64,000 bases of DNA from Alphaproteobacteria bacterium (GTDB lineage Bacteria > Pseudomonadota > Alphaproteobacteria > GCA-2731375): contig JADHTB010000006.1 in NCBI GenBank assembly GCA_016776605.1, positions 124,001 to 188,000 on the forward strand, written 5' to 3'. The translations under genes were made by a program, and so were the position numbers. Shown here piece after piece: positions 8,077 to 19,482 of the stretch. The notes under the pieces were generated by a model. It made no database searches. It was given only the letters and a program-made list of their open reading frames with translations, and was not told the DNA's origin. The first letter of the stretch is position 1; each line of letters begins with the position of its first letter.

Positions 8077-8131
8077 CTAAGGGGCCTCGTTTCGTTGTAT
8101 ATGCTCAATAACCGGCAGTAACCGATTACGT

Positions 8132-11068
8132 TTAAAGTCCCAGCGCCTTGGCGACCAAGGCGGCCTGTTCTTTCAGATGGGCAGCGGCGTTGCCGACGGC
8201 GGTTGACGCGCTTTCGGGCCGCCCGATGTAACGCGGCCGTTGTGTTTTATGGCTGATATTGTCCAGCACCTTTTCCAATCGGGGCATCGCGAACCACCAG
8301 GCGCCCATGTTCTGCGGTTCTTCCTGGCACCAGATCACCTCGGCATTGGGGAAGCGGGCCAATTCCTTGCACAGGGCCGCCTTGGGGAACGGATACAATT
8401 GTTCCAGGCGCAGCAGATAGACGTTCTTTTTCTTGGCCGCGTCCCGTTCTGCCAACAAATCATAATAGACCTTGCCGCTGCACAGCACGACGCGGCGGAT
8501 CTTGTCGTCGGCTGCCAGCCGCTGACGGTCGCCTTCGTGTGTATCCCATAGCACGCGGTGGAAGCTGGAGCCCGGCCCCAGCTCGGCCATGCTGGACACA
8601 CAGCCCTTGTGGCGCAACAACGACTTTGGCGTCATCAAGATCAGCGGCTTGCGGAACTTGCGATGCAATTGCCGGCGCAGAATATGGAAATAATTGGCCG
8701 GTGTGGTGCAGTTGGCGACCTGCATGTTGTCTTCGGCGCAAAGTTGCAGGTACCGCTCCAGCCGGGCCGAGGAATGTTCCGGTCCCTGACCCTCAAAGCC
8801 GTGCGGCAGCAGCATGACCAGGCCGCTCATGCGCAGCCATTTGCTTTCCCCGGAAGAAATGAACTGGTCAATAATGACCTGGGCGCCATTCGCGAAGTCG
8901 CCGAATTGCGCTTCCCACATGATCAGGCCGCGCGGTTCAGCCAGGGAATAGCCGTATTCAAAGCCCAGCACCGCCGCCTCGGACAGGGCCGAATTTATAA
9001 CGTCAAACCGCGCCTGTTTTTTGTCCAGATTGTTCAGGGGCGTGAAGGTATGTTCGTCAATCTGATCGATGAATTGGCAATGGCGCTGGGAAAACGTGCC
9101 GCGCGCACTGTCCTGGCCCGACAGGCGGACAGGAAAACCTTCCATCACCAATGAGCCGAACGCCAGGGCCTCCGCCGTTGCCCAATCGATGCCTTCGCCG
9201 CTTTCGATAATGGCGCGCTTGCCTGTCAGTTGCCGCTGCACGGTGCGATGAAGGTTAAAATCGCCGGGCGCCTGGGTTATTACTTTGCCGATATGTGCCA
9301 GGGTCTTCAGCTTGACCGAGGTTTCGCCGCGCCGGGCCTCGCCACGGGCGGTTTCCAGGCCCTGCCAGCGGCCTTCCAGCCAATCCGCCTTGTTCGGTTT
9401 ATAGGCTGCCGCCGCCTCGAAATCCTGTTCCATGCGGGCCTGAAAGTCGGCCACGCCGTTATCAGCCTCTTCCTGGCTGATGATGCCGTCGGTGACCAGT
9501 TTTTCCGAATAGATCTGGCGCGAGGTCGGATGTTGGCCAATGGCCTTGTACATCAAGGGTTGGGTAAAGGCCGGCTCGTCGCCCTCGTTATGGCCATGAC
9601 GGCGATAACAGTACATATCGATGATCACGTCTTTTTTGAATTGGTGGCGAAATTCAGCCGCGATCTTGCCGATGTAACAGACGGCTTCGGGGTCATCGCC
9701 GTTAACGTGAAAAATTGGTGTCTGCACCATTTTGCCCACATCGGAGGGATAGGGCGAGGAGCGGGAGAGATTGGGATTGGTGGTAAAGCCAATCTGATTG
9801 TTGACGATAATATGTATCGTGCCGCCGACCGTGTAGCCTTCCAGATCGGACAGGGCGAAACATTCCCCAACCAGACCCTGCCCGGCAAAAGCGGCATCGC
9901 CATGCATCAACAAGGCCATGACCTTGCTGCCGCCGGTGTCATTTTGCTGGTCCTGCTTGGCCCTGGCCTTGCCCTGCACGACCGGGTTGGCGGCTTCCAG
10001 GTGCGATGGGTTGGCGGCCAGGGACAGATGCACCATATGGCCGCCCAATTCCCGATCAGCCGAAGTGCCCAGATGATATTTCACATCGCCCGAACCCTGC
10101 ACGTCCAGAGGATGGGCCGACTGTCCCTGAAATTCTGAAAAGATCGCCGTGAATGGCTTGCGCATAAGATTGGACAGCACGTTCAAGCGGCCCCGGTGCG
10201 GCATGCCAAGCGAGATTTCCCGCGTTCCTAACTGCGCCGCCCGGATCAGCACCGAATGCAACAACGGCATCAGGCTTTCGCCGCCGTCCAGGCCAAACCG
10301 CTTGGTGCCCGTGTGTTTAACCTGCAGGAAGCTCTCGAAGCCTTCCGCCTCCACCAACTCGCGCAAAATCTGGCGCTTTTCGTGGTCGGTCAGATTGATT
10401 TCCTTGCCCCGGCCCTCAATCCGCTCCTGTATCCAGGCTTTCTCGTCCGGCCCCATGATGTGCATGAATTCCACACCGATGCTGCTGCAATAGGTGCGGT
10501 TCAAGATGTCCAGAATTTCCCGCAAAGTGGCGGTTTCCAGACCAAGGACGTAGTTGATAAAGATCGGCCGATCCAAATCCGCCTCGGTAAAGCCAAAGCT
10601 GCGCGGGTTCAGTTCGGAATGGGATACGGTTTGTTGCAGGCCCAGGGGGTCCAGCTTGGCATGGAGATGGCCACGCACGCGGAAATTTCGGATCAGCATC
10701 AAGGCGCGCAGGCTGTCGGTGGTGGCTTGGCGCACTTGTGCCGGCGTAACAGCACCCATTGCCCTCGGCGCCCGTTGGGCGCCATCCATTACATCCCGCT
10801 CTTCGCCGCCGGTGGTATAGGGGTCGCCCTGGCTTTCCAGGCCGGTACGCGGGGCCCAGGGGGCGCCACGAACCTCGGCCACCACCGCCTCCGCTTCGTC
10901 GCCCAATTGGTGGAAGAACTGCTGCCACGAGGCATCAACCGAACTGGGAGAGTCCAAAAAGCGTTGATAAAGTTGTTCTATAAAGGCGCTGTTGGCGCCA
11001 AAAAGGAATGACGAACCTTCAAGGTTCGATCGTTCTGGGTCCAGGCCCTCAGAGTCCGCTACGGACAT
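8132..11068 (-). CDS. sucA: 2-oxoglutarate dehydrogenase E1
   Basis: 978 residues, normal for the family. The N terminus NSAFIEQLYQRFLDSPSSVD is the conserved E2-binding start. The thiamine diphosphate region reads MHGDAAFAGQGLVGE and the C-terminal half holds the pyrimidine-binding and MESNKADPR-type parts of OdhA/SucA. It decarboxylates 2-oxoglutarate and succinylates the E2 lipoyl group in the TCA cycle. A repeat of about 100 bases (11118-11218) separates it from sucD upstream, so it may have its own promoter or be attenuated there. Confidence 0.97.
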   Translation of the reverse strand: MSVADSEGLDPERSNLEGSSFLFGANSAFIEQLYQRFLDSPSSVDASWQQFFHQLGDEAEAVVAEVRGAPWAPRTGLESQGDPYTTGGEERDVMDGAQRAPRAMGAVTPAQVRQATTDSLRALMLIRNFRVRGHLHAKLDPLGLQQTVSHSELNPRSFGFTEADLDRPIFINYVLGLETATLREILDILNRTYCSSIGVEFMHIMGPDEKAWIQERIEGRGKEINLTDHEKRQILRELVEAEGFESFLQVKHTGTKRFGLDGGESLMPLLHSVLIRAAQLGTREISLGMPHRGRLNVLSNLMRKPFTAIFSEFQGQSAHPLDVQGSGDVKYHLGTSADRELGGHMVHLSLAANPSHLEAANPVVQGKARAKQDQQNDTGGSKVMALLMHGDAAFAGQGLVGECFALSDLEGYTVGGTIHIIVNNQIGFTTNPNLSRSSPYPSDVGKMVQTPIFHVNGDDPEAVCYIGKIAAEFRHQFKKDVIIDMYCYRRHGHNEGDEPAFTQPLMYKAIGQHPTSRQIYSEKLVTDGIISQEEADNGVADFQARMEQDFEAAAAYKPNKADWLEGRWQGLETARGEARRGETSVKLKTLAHIGKVITQAPGDFNLHRTVQRQLTGKRAIIESGEGIDWATAEALAFGSLVMEGFPVRLSGQDSARGTFSQRHCQFIDQIDEHTFTPLNNLDKKQARFDVINSALSEAAVLGFEYGYSLAEPRGLIMWEAQFGDFANGAQVIIDQFISSGESKWLRMSGLVMLLPHGFEGQGPEHSSARLERYLQLCAEDNMQVANCTTPANYFHILRRQLHRKFRKPLILMTPKSLLRHKGCVSSMAELGPGSSFHRVLWDTHEGDRQRLAADDKIRRVVLCSGKVYYDLLAERDAAKKKNVYLLRLEQLYPFPKAALCKELARFPNAEVIWCQEEPQNMGAWWFAMPRLEKVLDNISHKTQRPRYIGRPESASTAVGNAAAHLKEQAALVAKALGL

Positions 11069-11117
11069 ATTTTCACCGACAGCTTTCTGCCGCCGTCTCC
11101 ATTGCGATTACAGACCC

Positions 11118-11218
11118 AGAGCATTTCCATTTTGGAAATGCTCAGATCCTTAGAATAAGAGCAATTTTCCCAATCCCTTAGCATCGCTCCGCGAACTTCA
11201 TGGACCCGGAATCGCTCT
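11118..11218 (-). repeat. Composite palindromic repeat, diverged copy between sucD and sucA
   Basis: A 26-base hairpin AGAGCATTTCC-ATTT-GGAAATGCTC is followed by a short spacer and a degenerate 61-bp-like unit that starts AGAGCAATTTTCCCAATCCC and ends AATCGCTCT. The layout is the same as in the copies at 25418 and 57489. It could form RNA structure inside the suc operon transcript. Confidence 0.65.
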
Positions 11219-11241
11219 TGCGCATACTGCGCACAGGGTGG

Positions 11242-12120
11242 TTAACCTTTCATTACTTCCAACATGGTGCTGCCCAGTTTTGCAGGTGAATCCGCCACTT
11301 CGATGCCGGCGCCGCGCATTGCCTCCATCTTGTCGCCAGCGGTTCCCTTGCCGCCCGAGATGATGGCGCCCGCATGGCCCATGCGCCGTCCGGGAGGGGC
11401 CGTGACGCCCGCGATAAAGCCGACCATGGGTTTCTTGACCTTGGATTGCTTGATGAATTCGGCGGCCTCTTCCTCGGCCGTGCCGCCGATCTCGCCAATC
11501 ATCACAATGCCCTCGGTCTCGTCATCTTCCAGAAACATCTCCAGGCAATCAATGAAATTGGTGCCATTGACCGGATCGCCGCCAATGCCGATGCAGGTGG
11601 TTTGTCCCAAACCAACCGCCGTGGTCTGGCCCACGGCTTCATAGGTCAAGGTGCCGGAGCGCGAGACGACACCGATCCTGCCGCGGGTATGGATGTGACC
11701 CGGCATGATGCCAATCTTGCATTCATCCGGAGTAATCACGCCGGGACAGTTCGGCCCGATCAGGCGGGTCCTGCCCGATGCCTGCAGGGTCCGCTTTACG
11801 GCAACCATATCCAGCACGGGAATGCCTTCGGTGATGCAGATCGCCAGTTCGATTTCGCAATCGATGGCTTCCAGGATGGCATCGGCGGCAAAGGGTGGCG
11901 GGACATAAATCACAGAGGCATTGGCCCCCGTCGCCGCGATGGCATCAGCCACCGTATCGAATACCGGCAGGCCCAGATGCGTTTCGCCGCCTCGTCCGGG
12001 CGAGACACCGCCGACCATCTGGGTGCCATATGCGATGGCCTGTTCCGAATGGAAGGTGCCTTGCTTGCCGGTAAAGCCCTGGCAAATTACTTTGGTATTC
12101 CTGTTAACCAGCACAGCCAT
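11242..12120 (-). CDS. sucD: Succinyl-CoA synthetase alpha subunit
   Basis: 292 residues. The N-terminal CoA-binding Rossmann part contains [17 protein letters not shown], and the phosphohistidine loop [10 protein letters not shown] carries His249. With SucC it converts succinyl-CoA to succinate with formation of ATP or GTP. Its start ATG overlaps the sucC stop codon by one base, indicating translational coupling and equal subunit supply. Confidence 0.97.
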   Translation of the reverse strand: MAVLVNRNTKVICQGFTGKQGTFHSEQAIAYGTQMVGGVSPGRGGETHLGLPVFDTVADAIAATGANASVIYVPPPFAADAILEAIDCEIELAICITEGIPVLDMVAVKRTLQASGRTRLIGPNCPGVITPDECKIGIMPGHIHTRGRIGVVSRSGTLTYEAVGQTTAVGLGQTTCIGIGGDPVNGTNFIDCLEMFLEDDETEGIVMIGEIGGTAEEEAAEFIKQSKVKKPMVGFIAGVTAPPGRRMGHAGAIISGGKGTAGDKMEAMRGAGIEVADSPAKLGSTMLEVMKG

Positions 12121-13289
12121 CAGGCGGCCTCCTTCACGGCGGCAACCACCTTGGCGGCGGCGTCCCCCAAATCGTCGGCGGAGATGATTGTCAGGCCGGA
12201 GGCCGCCATGATCTCCTTGCCCTTTTCAACATTGGTGCCCGCCAGACGCACCACCAGCGGTTTGGTCAGGTGCACTTCCCGGGCCGCCGCCACCACGCCT
12301 TCGGCAATGATGTCGCAGCGCATGATGCCGCCAAAGATGTTGACCAGAATACCTTGCACGTTTTCGTCGGATAAAATGATCTTGAAGGCCTGGGTCACCC
12401 GCTCCTTGGTGGCGCTGCCGCCCACGTCCAGGAAATTGGCCGGCGAAGCGCCATGCAACTTGATGATATCCATGGTCGCCATGGCCAGGCCGGCCCCGTT
12501 CACCATGCAGCCGATGCTGCCATCCAGCTTAATGTAGTTAAGTTCCGCTTTGGCGGCTTCCAACTCGGCCGGATCCTCTTCATCGGGGTCGCGCATGGCC
12601 TCGAGATCGGGATGACGGTACAGCGCGTTGTCATCGAAGTTCATTTTGGCGTCCAGGGCCATGACCTCGCCGGCACCCGTCACCACCATTGGATTGATCT
12701 CGACCAATGAGGCATCGGTATCGACAAACGCTTTATACAGCGCCGTTATCAACTTAACCGCCGAGCCGACCTGCTGGCCTTTCAGGCCCAGGCCAAAGGC
12801 CAGACGGCGGGCGTGATGGCCCTGCAAGCCGGCAATGGGGTCGATGACCAGGGTCTGGATTTTTTCCGGGGTCTCTTCCGCCACCGCTTCGATATCCATG
12901 CCGCCCTCGGTGGAGGCCATGATGGCGATGCGCGAGCTGCCCCGGTCCACCACCGCGCTAAGGTAAAGCTCCCGCGCGATGTCGCAGCCGTCTTCGATAT
13001 ACAGCCGCTTGACCTCTTTGCCTTTAGGCCCGGTCTGATGGGTGATCAGGGTCATGCCCAGAATTTCGGTGGCGATGCCGCGGACCTCATCAATGGATTT
13101 GGCCAGTTTGACACCGCCGCCCTTGCCCCTGCCGCCGGCATGGATCTGCGCCTTGACCACCCAGACCGGACCCGGCAATGCTTCCGCCGCCTTGACTGCC
13201 TCGTCCACGCTATAGGCCACGCCGCCATTTGGTACGCTGACCCCATAGCCCTTTAAGACGGCCTTGGCCTGATGTTCATGAATATTCAT
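12120..13289 (-). CDS. sucC: Succinyl-CoA synthetase beta subunit
   Basis: 389 residues. It starts [20 protein letters not shown], the usual ATP-grasp start, has the nucleotide-binding [16 protein letters not shown] and ends with the CoA-ligase domain ([18 protein letters not shown]). It pairs with SucD. It lies 57 bases after mdh on the same strand within the TCA operon. Confidence 0.97.
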   Translation of the reverse strand: MNIHEHQAKAVLKGYGVSVPNGGVAYSVDEAVKAAEALPGPVWVVKAQIHAGGRGKGGGVKLAKSIDEVRGIATEILGMTLITHQTGPKGKEVKRLYIEDGCDIARELYLSAVVDRGSSRIAIMASTEGGMDIEAVAEETPEKIQTLVIDPIAGLQGHHARRLAFGLGLKGQQVGSAVKLITALYKAFVDTDASLVEINPMVVTGAGEVMALDAKMNFDDNALYRHPDLEAMRDPDEEDPAELEAAKAELNYIKLDGSIGCMVNGAGLAMATMDIIKLHGASPANFLDVGGSATKERVTQAFKIILSDENVQGILVNIFGGIMRCDIIAEGVVAAAREVHLTKPLVVRLAGTNVEKGKEIMAASGLTIISADDLGDAAAKVVAAVKEAA

Positions 13290-13346
13290 CGCATTCCCTA
13301 TTGCTTGCCGCCGAAGTTTAACGCCGAAGTTTAACGAGCGGCCCGG

Positions 13347-14711
<1,365 letters not shown>

Positions 14712-15095
14712 ATGTCCAGGCGCGAAGAATTGGTGGCCGAGGTCATGGCGGTGCTGCACAACTATCAACAGGCTTTCAAAACCGGCACCCGGGACGACAT
14801 CCAGGCAATGGTGCATCTGCCCGTGGCCTACATCACCGAAGATGACGTGCAGATGCGGGAGCGCTATCCCTTCGATCCCGCGAAACTGCGCGAAGCCACC
14901 GGCTTCCATCACGGCGAGTCCACCCATGAGGTGCTCCATATAGACGAGACCAAGGCTCACGTCCTGATCAACGCCACCCGCATGCGGGCCGATAACAGCC
15001 CGATCGAGCAGATCGGCGCCTTCTATATTTTGCAAAAGCGCGACGGCAAATGGAAAATCGCCGCCTTCTCCGGCGTCCGTACACCGGCCTCGTGA
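14712..15095 (+). CDS. NTF2-like/SnoaL-fold protein
   Basis: 127 residues. The pattern of an N-terminal helix (VLHNYQQAFKTGTRDDIQAMVHLPVAYIT), a central FHHGESTHEVLHID strand region and a C-terminal IGAFYILQKRDGKWKIAAFSGVR is typical of the NTF2-like cone fold, which covers small isomerases, hydratases and binding proteins. Specific activity cannot be assigned. A CAGGGAG ribosome-binding site precedes the ATG. It is followed after 22 bases by two acyl-CoA dehydrogenase genes, so it probably acts on the same unknown acyl-CoA or ring substrate. Confidence 0.75.
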   Translation: MSRREELVAEVMAVLHNYQQAFKTGTRDDIQAMVHLPVAYITEDDVQMRERYPFDPAKLREATGFHHGESTHEVLHIDETKAHVLINATRMRADNSPIEQIGAFYILQKRDGKWKIAAFSGVRTPAS

Positions 15096-15117
15096 TCTTT
15101 AAAGGTAGGTAAAGCAG

Positions 15118-16326
15118 ATGAATGTTTCCGCCAAGGCATTAGACGATTTCCGGGTCGAGGTTGCGGCTTGGCTCATGGCGAACAAACCGGCCGATCCGGG
15201 ATTTTTGCTGCCCCAAAGTTTTATGGAAGTGGGCACGGATCAACAGTTTGAGTTTTTACGCGATTGGCAGCGCAAGGTGTACGAGGCGGGCTATCTTGGC
15301 ATGGCCTGGCCGGCGCAATATGGCGGCGGCGGCAGGGACCAGGCCTTTCAGGATATCGCGACGGCCGAGATGGCGCGTCAGAAGGTACCTTTCATGACCA
15401 ACACCATTGGTCTCAGCTGGGCCGGGCCGTTGATCCTGAATATGGGCACGGAGGCGCAAAAGCAGGCCTATATCAAACGCATTTTGAGTGCCGAAGATAT
15501 CTGGTGCCAGGGCTTTTCCGAGCCGGACAACGGCTCCGACCTGGGCAATGCCCAATTGCGCGCGGTGCGTGACGGTAACGAATTCGTGCTGAACGGTTCC
15601 AAGATCTGGACATCGTTGGGAAGTTACGCCGACTACATGATCCTGTTGGCCCGCAGTAATACCGAAACCAACACCAAGTATGAAGGTTTGAGCTATTTCC
15701 TCTCGCCGATGAAAATCCCCGGCGTTGATCCGGTGCCGATCCGTAAATTGACCGGCGAATATGGCTTTACCCAGACCTTTTTCGATGACGCGCGGATTCC
15801 CGATACCTGCTTGATTGGCGAGGAAGGCAAAGGCTGGCAGGTCGCCATGAAAACCCTGACCTTTGAACGTGCGGTCAGCGGCGGCCAGGCGGGCGGTGTG
15901 CATTCCATGCCCGTTTTCGCCTCGGAGGTGGTTGAACTGGCCCGTCATGCCCAGCGCGATGGCCGCCCGGCGATCGAGGATCCGTTAATCCGCGATCAAC
16001 TGGTGGCTTTGCTGATGGAGGAACGCGGCCTGGATCTGAATAACCAGCGCGCCGATATTCCGGGCCTGAATACAGAATGGCCCGGCGCCATCGCCATGGC
16101 CCGCAAGTTGACCAATTCCGAATGGCGCCAGCGCCTGAATCAGTTTGCCGTGACGTTGCAGGGGGCCAATGCCTCGCGCTATGTGGGTGATGCCCAGGCC
16201 GTTGACGGTGGGCGCTGGCAGCGTGGGTATTTCAACTCTTTTTCCAGCACCATCGGGGGCGGCACCAGCCAAATTCAGAAAAATATTGTCGGCGAACGGG
16301 TTCTTGGCCTGCCGAAGTCCGAGTAA
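15118..16326 (+). CDS. Acyl-CoA dehydrogenase, catalytic-type subunit
   Basis: 402 residues. QGFSEPDNGSDLG is the FAD/substrate motif, and the C terminus reads FNSFSSTIGGGTSQIQKNI. Glu250 in TLTFERA sits at the alternative catalytic-base position used by long-chain and isovaleryl-type enzymes. It is followed after 11 bases by a second dehydrogenase that lacks this base, the arrangement of alpha2-beta2 heterotetrameric acyl-CoA dehydrogenases known from steroid and cholesterol degradation. Substrate unknown. Confidence 0.9.
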   Translation: MNVSAKALDDFRVEVAAWLMANKPADPGFLLPQSFMEVGTDQQFEFLRDWQRKVYEAGYLGMAWPAQYGGGGRDQAFQDIATAEMARQKVPFMTNTIGLSWAGPLILNMGTEAQKQAYIKRILSAEDIWCQGFSEPDNGSDLGNAQLRAVRDGNEFVLNGSKIWTSLGSYADYMILLARSNTETNTKYEGLSYFLSPMKIPGVDPVPIRKLTGEYGFTQTFFDDARIPDTCLIGEEGKGWQVAMKTLTFERAVSGGQAGGVHSMPVFASEVVELARHAQRDGRPAIEDPLIRDQLVALLMEERGLDLNNQRADIPGLNTEWPGAIAMARKLTNSEWRQRLNQFAVTLQGANASRYVGDAQAVDGGRWQRGYFNSFSSTIGGGTSQIQKNIVGERVLGLPKSE

Positions 16327-16337
16327 GGGGCGCGATC

Positions 16338-17483
16338 ATGACGGAACAAACCGAACCATCCGACATTCTGTTCAGCGACGAACAGGCGCAATTGCTGGAA
16401 ATAGCGGAAACTTTCTCGGCCAATAAATCTCCCATCGACGCCGTGCGCCGCCAGTTGGCGGCCGAGGACGCCATCGACGGGGCATTGTGGCGGGAAATAG
16501 CCGCCCTGGGCTGGCTGGGCATTGCCATACCGGAAGAATTTGGCGGCAGCGGTCTGGGGCTGGGCGAGGTGGTGGCCATTGTTGAACCCATGGGCCGCAA
16601 ACTGCTGTCTTCGCCCCTGGCCTCCACGACATTAGCCGCCCAGGCAATCCTTTGCACTGGTAACGATGAGCAGAAATCTCAATGGCTGCCGCAATTGGCC
16701 GCCGGCACCGTCGCCGCCCTGGCCTTGACCGAGGCGCATGGCGATTGGGATCTATGCCATCTGACCTGCACCGCTACACGTAACGGCGGCACGCTCTCCT
16801 TGAGCGGCGGCAAGACATTTGTCACGGATGCGGCCCAGGCCGATCTGTTTTTGGTTTCCCTCGCCCTGGACGGCGCGCCGGCGCTGGTGCTGGTGGAAAA
16901 GTCGGCCTTGGGGAAAGACGCCCTGCACCGCGAGGTGGTGGTCGATGAAACCCGGCGCAGCTATGGCTTAAGTCTGGATGGCGTGGAGCTGCCGGCGGCA
17001 AATCTGTTGGCGGCGGCGGACCTGCCGGGGTGTCTGAAAAGCCTGCACCTGGCGGCCTGTTTGTTGTATGCGGCGGAAATGTGCGGCGGCACGGCGGGCG
17101 TCATCAATGTCACCTTGGACTACCTTAAGACCCGGCGCCAGTTCGACCATTTCATTGGCGCCTATCAGGCCCTGAAGCACCCCATGGTGGATGCTCTGGT
17201 GGGCTTGGAGCAGGCCCGCTCGCACCTCTATCACGCCGCCACCGTCTTCGAAATGGGCAACGGAGCTGACGGCCGGGGCGAAGTGGCCGTCCGCATGGCC
17301 AAGGCCCAGGCGGCGGCGGCCTTTGCCTTTGCCTCCGACCGGGCCATCCAGTTTCATGGCGCCTTTGGCTTTACCTATGATTGCGATGCGCAGCTATATC
17401 GCCGCCGCGCTCTGTGGTGCGAGCAACAGCACGGCGATGGCTTGCATCACCGCAAACATCTGGCGGGTCTTTTACTGGATTAG
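16338..17483 (+). CDS. Acyl-CoA dehydrogenase, probable non-catalytic partner subunit
   Basis: 381 residues. The fold is recognisable (GWLGIAIPEEFGGSGLG near the N terminus, YLKTRRQFDHFIGAYQALKH in the helical part, GAFGFTYDCDAQLYRRR near the C terminus). However, the segment matching the ER catalytic motif reads LKSLHLAACLL, and the GTSEI region is replaced by LWCEQQHG. Both known catalytic Glu positions are therefore missing. It most likely pairs with the product of the gene at 15118 as a structural or FAD-binding partner. Confidence 0.85.
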   Translation: MTEQTEPSDILFSDEQAQLLEIAETFSANKSPIDAVRRQLAAEDAIDGALWREIAALGWLGIAIPEEFGGSGLGLGEVVAIVEPMGRKLLSSPLASTTLAAQAILCTGNDEQKSQWLPQLAAGTVAALALTEAHGDWDLCHLTCTATRNGGTLSLSGGKTFVTDAAQADLFLVSLALDGAPALVLVEKSALGKDALHREVVVDETRRSYGLSLDGVELPAANLLAAADLPGCLKSLHLAACLLYAAEMCGGTAGVINVTLDYLKTRRQFDHFIGAYQALKHPMVDALVGLEQARSHLYHAATVFEMGNGADGRGEVAVRMAKAQAAAAFAFASDRAIQFHGAFGFTYDCDAQLYRRRALWCEQQHGDGLHHRKHLAGLLLD

Positions 17484-17501
17484 ACCAATCTCGAAAATCG
17501 A

Positions 17502-18353
17502 TTAGATAGTTGAGGCGCCCGCGATGGCGTTCAGCGGCGCTGCATAGGCTGCGGCTGCGGCGGCGTGGGAGACGCCAGCGGTGGCGCCAGGAGTGGCGGT
17601 CGCCGGCTTGTCCTTGGGCCGTTCACTGTCCACGGTGAAACCTGCGACGAAACCCGTCGCCGCGTCGGCTTCCGGCGAATTTTCATCCGTCGGCTCGGCG
17701 CTTTCCTGCGCCTTCAACTTGGCCAGTTCGACCTGCGCCGTCTGCTTTGTGGCAGCGGCCCTGGCGGCGACGGAACGGTCCGCGCCGGAGGGTTCAGCCG
17801 GCGCGTTGGCGGCGCGCTGTACCACGGTCATTTTCTCTATGGTGCCCTTCGGATCGCCGGCCACCGGTGTCACATCGATAGTGACATGGCCGCTGTTGGC
17901 ATAACGCTGGCCGTCGGGGCCGTTGGTGTAGCCGTATTGCGGCGCGCCGGCGTATTGTCCACCGGCGGCGGCGTGGGCCTGTTCGTGCCGGCGGATCTCG
18001 GCGTCCTGTTTCTTTAATTCCTTGACCTGCTCGCGCTCGCCCTCGCTCAACTGCGCCGACTGATTGGCGGCCTGTGCTGGGCCGGGGGCGGGAGCACCTG
18101 CGCGGCCTTGTGCGCCACTATGTTCCTGAGCCGCCAGCAGGCTGTTCAGATTGACCGGGGAGTGGGGCCGCGCGGCTGCGGAGTTTTGGCTCTCGGCCTG
18201 GTTAGCCGCGCCATTTTGCGGGGCCGTGGCACCGCGATCGCCGGCACGGCTCTCCGCCGCCGGCCTGATCTGCTCAGCCGACGGCGCCGCCGGGCGCGGC
18301 GGTACCTGCGGGCCAAAGCCAACGCCGCGCAATGCAATCACGTTTGACGTCAT
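17502..18353 (-). CDS. SprA-related putative metalloprotease (HExxH)
   Basis: 283 residues. The N-terminal third is Ala/Pro/Gln-rich and disordered. The centre has LSEGEREQVKELKKQDAEIR, then HEQAHAAAGGQYAG, then GPDGQRYANSGHVTIDV and VQRAANAPAEPSGADRSVAARA. This is the conserved core of the SprA-related family, in which HExxH (here HEQAH) is taken as a zinc site. No cleavage target is known to me. The Ala-rich C terminus is also of low complexity. It stands alone, convergent with the dehydrogenase operon. Confidence 0.8.
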   Translation of the reverse strand: MTSNVIALRGVGFGPQVPPRPAAPSAEQIRPAAESRAGDRGATAPQNGAANQAESQNSAAARPHSPVNLNSLLAAQEHSGAQGRAGAPAPGPAQAANQSAQLSEGEREQVKELKKQDAEIRRHEQAHAAAGGQYAGAPQYGYTNGPDGQRYANSGHVTIDVTPVAGDPKGTIEKMTVVQRAANAPAEPSGADRSVAARAAATKQTAQVELAKLKAQESAEPTDENSPEADAATGFVAGFTVDSERPKDKPATATPGATAGVSHAAAAAAYAAPLNAIAGASTI

Positions 18354-18441
18354 CTAAGTCATCACCAAATTCAATAACATCCGGAGATTATCAAGGGCGG
18401 GTCCCTAATAACGGATTAACAAATTTGGTTAATCGTTACCC

Positions 18442-19482
18442 CTACAGACCGGCGCGCACCAGTTCGGCACCGGCCACCATGGCCCTGGTCTTGCTGCGTG
18501 CCAGCCAGCGGGGGATGGCGGAAAAGCCGCAATCGGCGGTAATGGTCAGCTTCGCAGCCGGGACATAACGCAGCACCTCGCGAATGCGGACGGCCACATC
18601 CTCGGCGCTTTCCTGGTGAAATGACTTCACATCAATGACGCCCGCGGCGACGTCATAACGCTCTGACAGCGGGCCCAGCAGATCCAGTTCCGCCATCTCC
18701 CGGTTGGCGAATTCCAGCACCAGCATGCGGGTTTCCAGAATTTCCATGGCGCCGAGCAGGCGTTTCAGGCCGCGCGGCGACGAGGGGCGCGAGGCATTGT
18801 TGCCAAAACAGACATGCACCGCCGTGTGTTCGGCCAGGCCATGGGTCACCTGGTTGATGCAATCGGCCGCCTCGGCCAGGCTGCGGCGGGCCGGCACGAA
18901 GGTCAGGCCCGGCTCGTCAATCTGGATGAAATCCGCGCCGGCCCGGCGCAGCGCCTCAACCTCGGTGCGCAACATGGCAATAATGTCGTCCATCATGTCG
19001 GCGGCGGCGTTGGCGCTATCGCCATAATGGGGGCCGGGCAGGATGGAGGCGGCAAAGGTCAAGGGGCCGGGAAAGGCAATCTTTAACTTGCTGTCCGGGG
19101 CCAGGCGGGCCAGATCCTCGTATTCCCGCACCAGACCAAGGCCATCCGGCGCGCCAACCTTGCCGCTGGCATAAAAATTCGGCGCCATGTCATAGCCGGG
19201 CACGCCCAGCTTGCGCGGACGTGGCTGCCGCGCGATGCCGGAAATGCGGTCATACATCTCATAAACAAAACGTTGCCGGCGCAGCTCGCCATCGGAAACG
19301 ATATCGATCCCCGCCTCCACCTGATCGGCAATGGCCAGCCGGGTGGCATCCTCGAACGCCTCGGCCACATCCATGGGCGCGGCGGCCTCGCCCATATGCC
19401 TGCGGAACAGATGCATCCATCCCGGCAAGGCATAGCTGCCCACGCCCATGGTTGGTAAAATTGGCAGATCCGTCATTTTCAT
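18442..19482 (-). CDS. Short cobalamin-independent methionine synthase-like protein (MetE C-terminal domain)
   Basis: 346 residues, only the catalytic UROD/MetE-like barrel without the N-terminal MetE half. Zinc ligands are visible in order: His and Cys in AVHVCFGN, Glu in LVLEFANRE, Cys in ITADCGFSAIP. SDGELRRQRFVYEMYDRISG near the N terminus is also typical. Such core-MetE proteins transfer methyl groups to homocysteine or related thiols from donors other than polyglutamyl folate; the donor here is unknown. It is divergent from a PhyH dioxygenase, with 150 bases between the two starts. Confidence 0.85.
   Translation of the reverse strand: MKMTDLPILPTMGVGSYALPGWMHLFRRHMGEAAAPMDVAEAFEDATRLAIADQVEAGIDIVSDGELRRQRFVYEMYDRISGIARQPRPRKLGVPGYDMAPNFYASGKVGAPDGLGLVREYEDLARLAPDSKLKIAFPGPLTFAASILPGPHYGDSANAAADMMDDIIAMLRTEVEALRRAGADFIQIDEPGLTFVPARRSLAEAADCINQVTHGLAEHTAVHVCFGNNASRPSSPRGLKRLLGAMEILETRMLVLEFANREMAELDLLGPLSERYDVAAGVIDVKSFHQESAEDVAVRIREVLRYVPAAKLTITADCGFSAIPRWLARSKTRAMVAGAELVRAGL

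Noticed and set aside
11374..12537. Plus-strand ORF (387 codons) opposite sucD and sucC
   Set aside because: It is antisense to well-conserved genes; the protein has no recognisable domain.
18416..18432. Possible CtrA box TTAA...TTAA upstream of the SprA-like gene
   Set aside because: The spacing is 9 bases instead of 7, so it does not fit the CtrA consensus.
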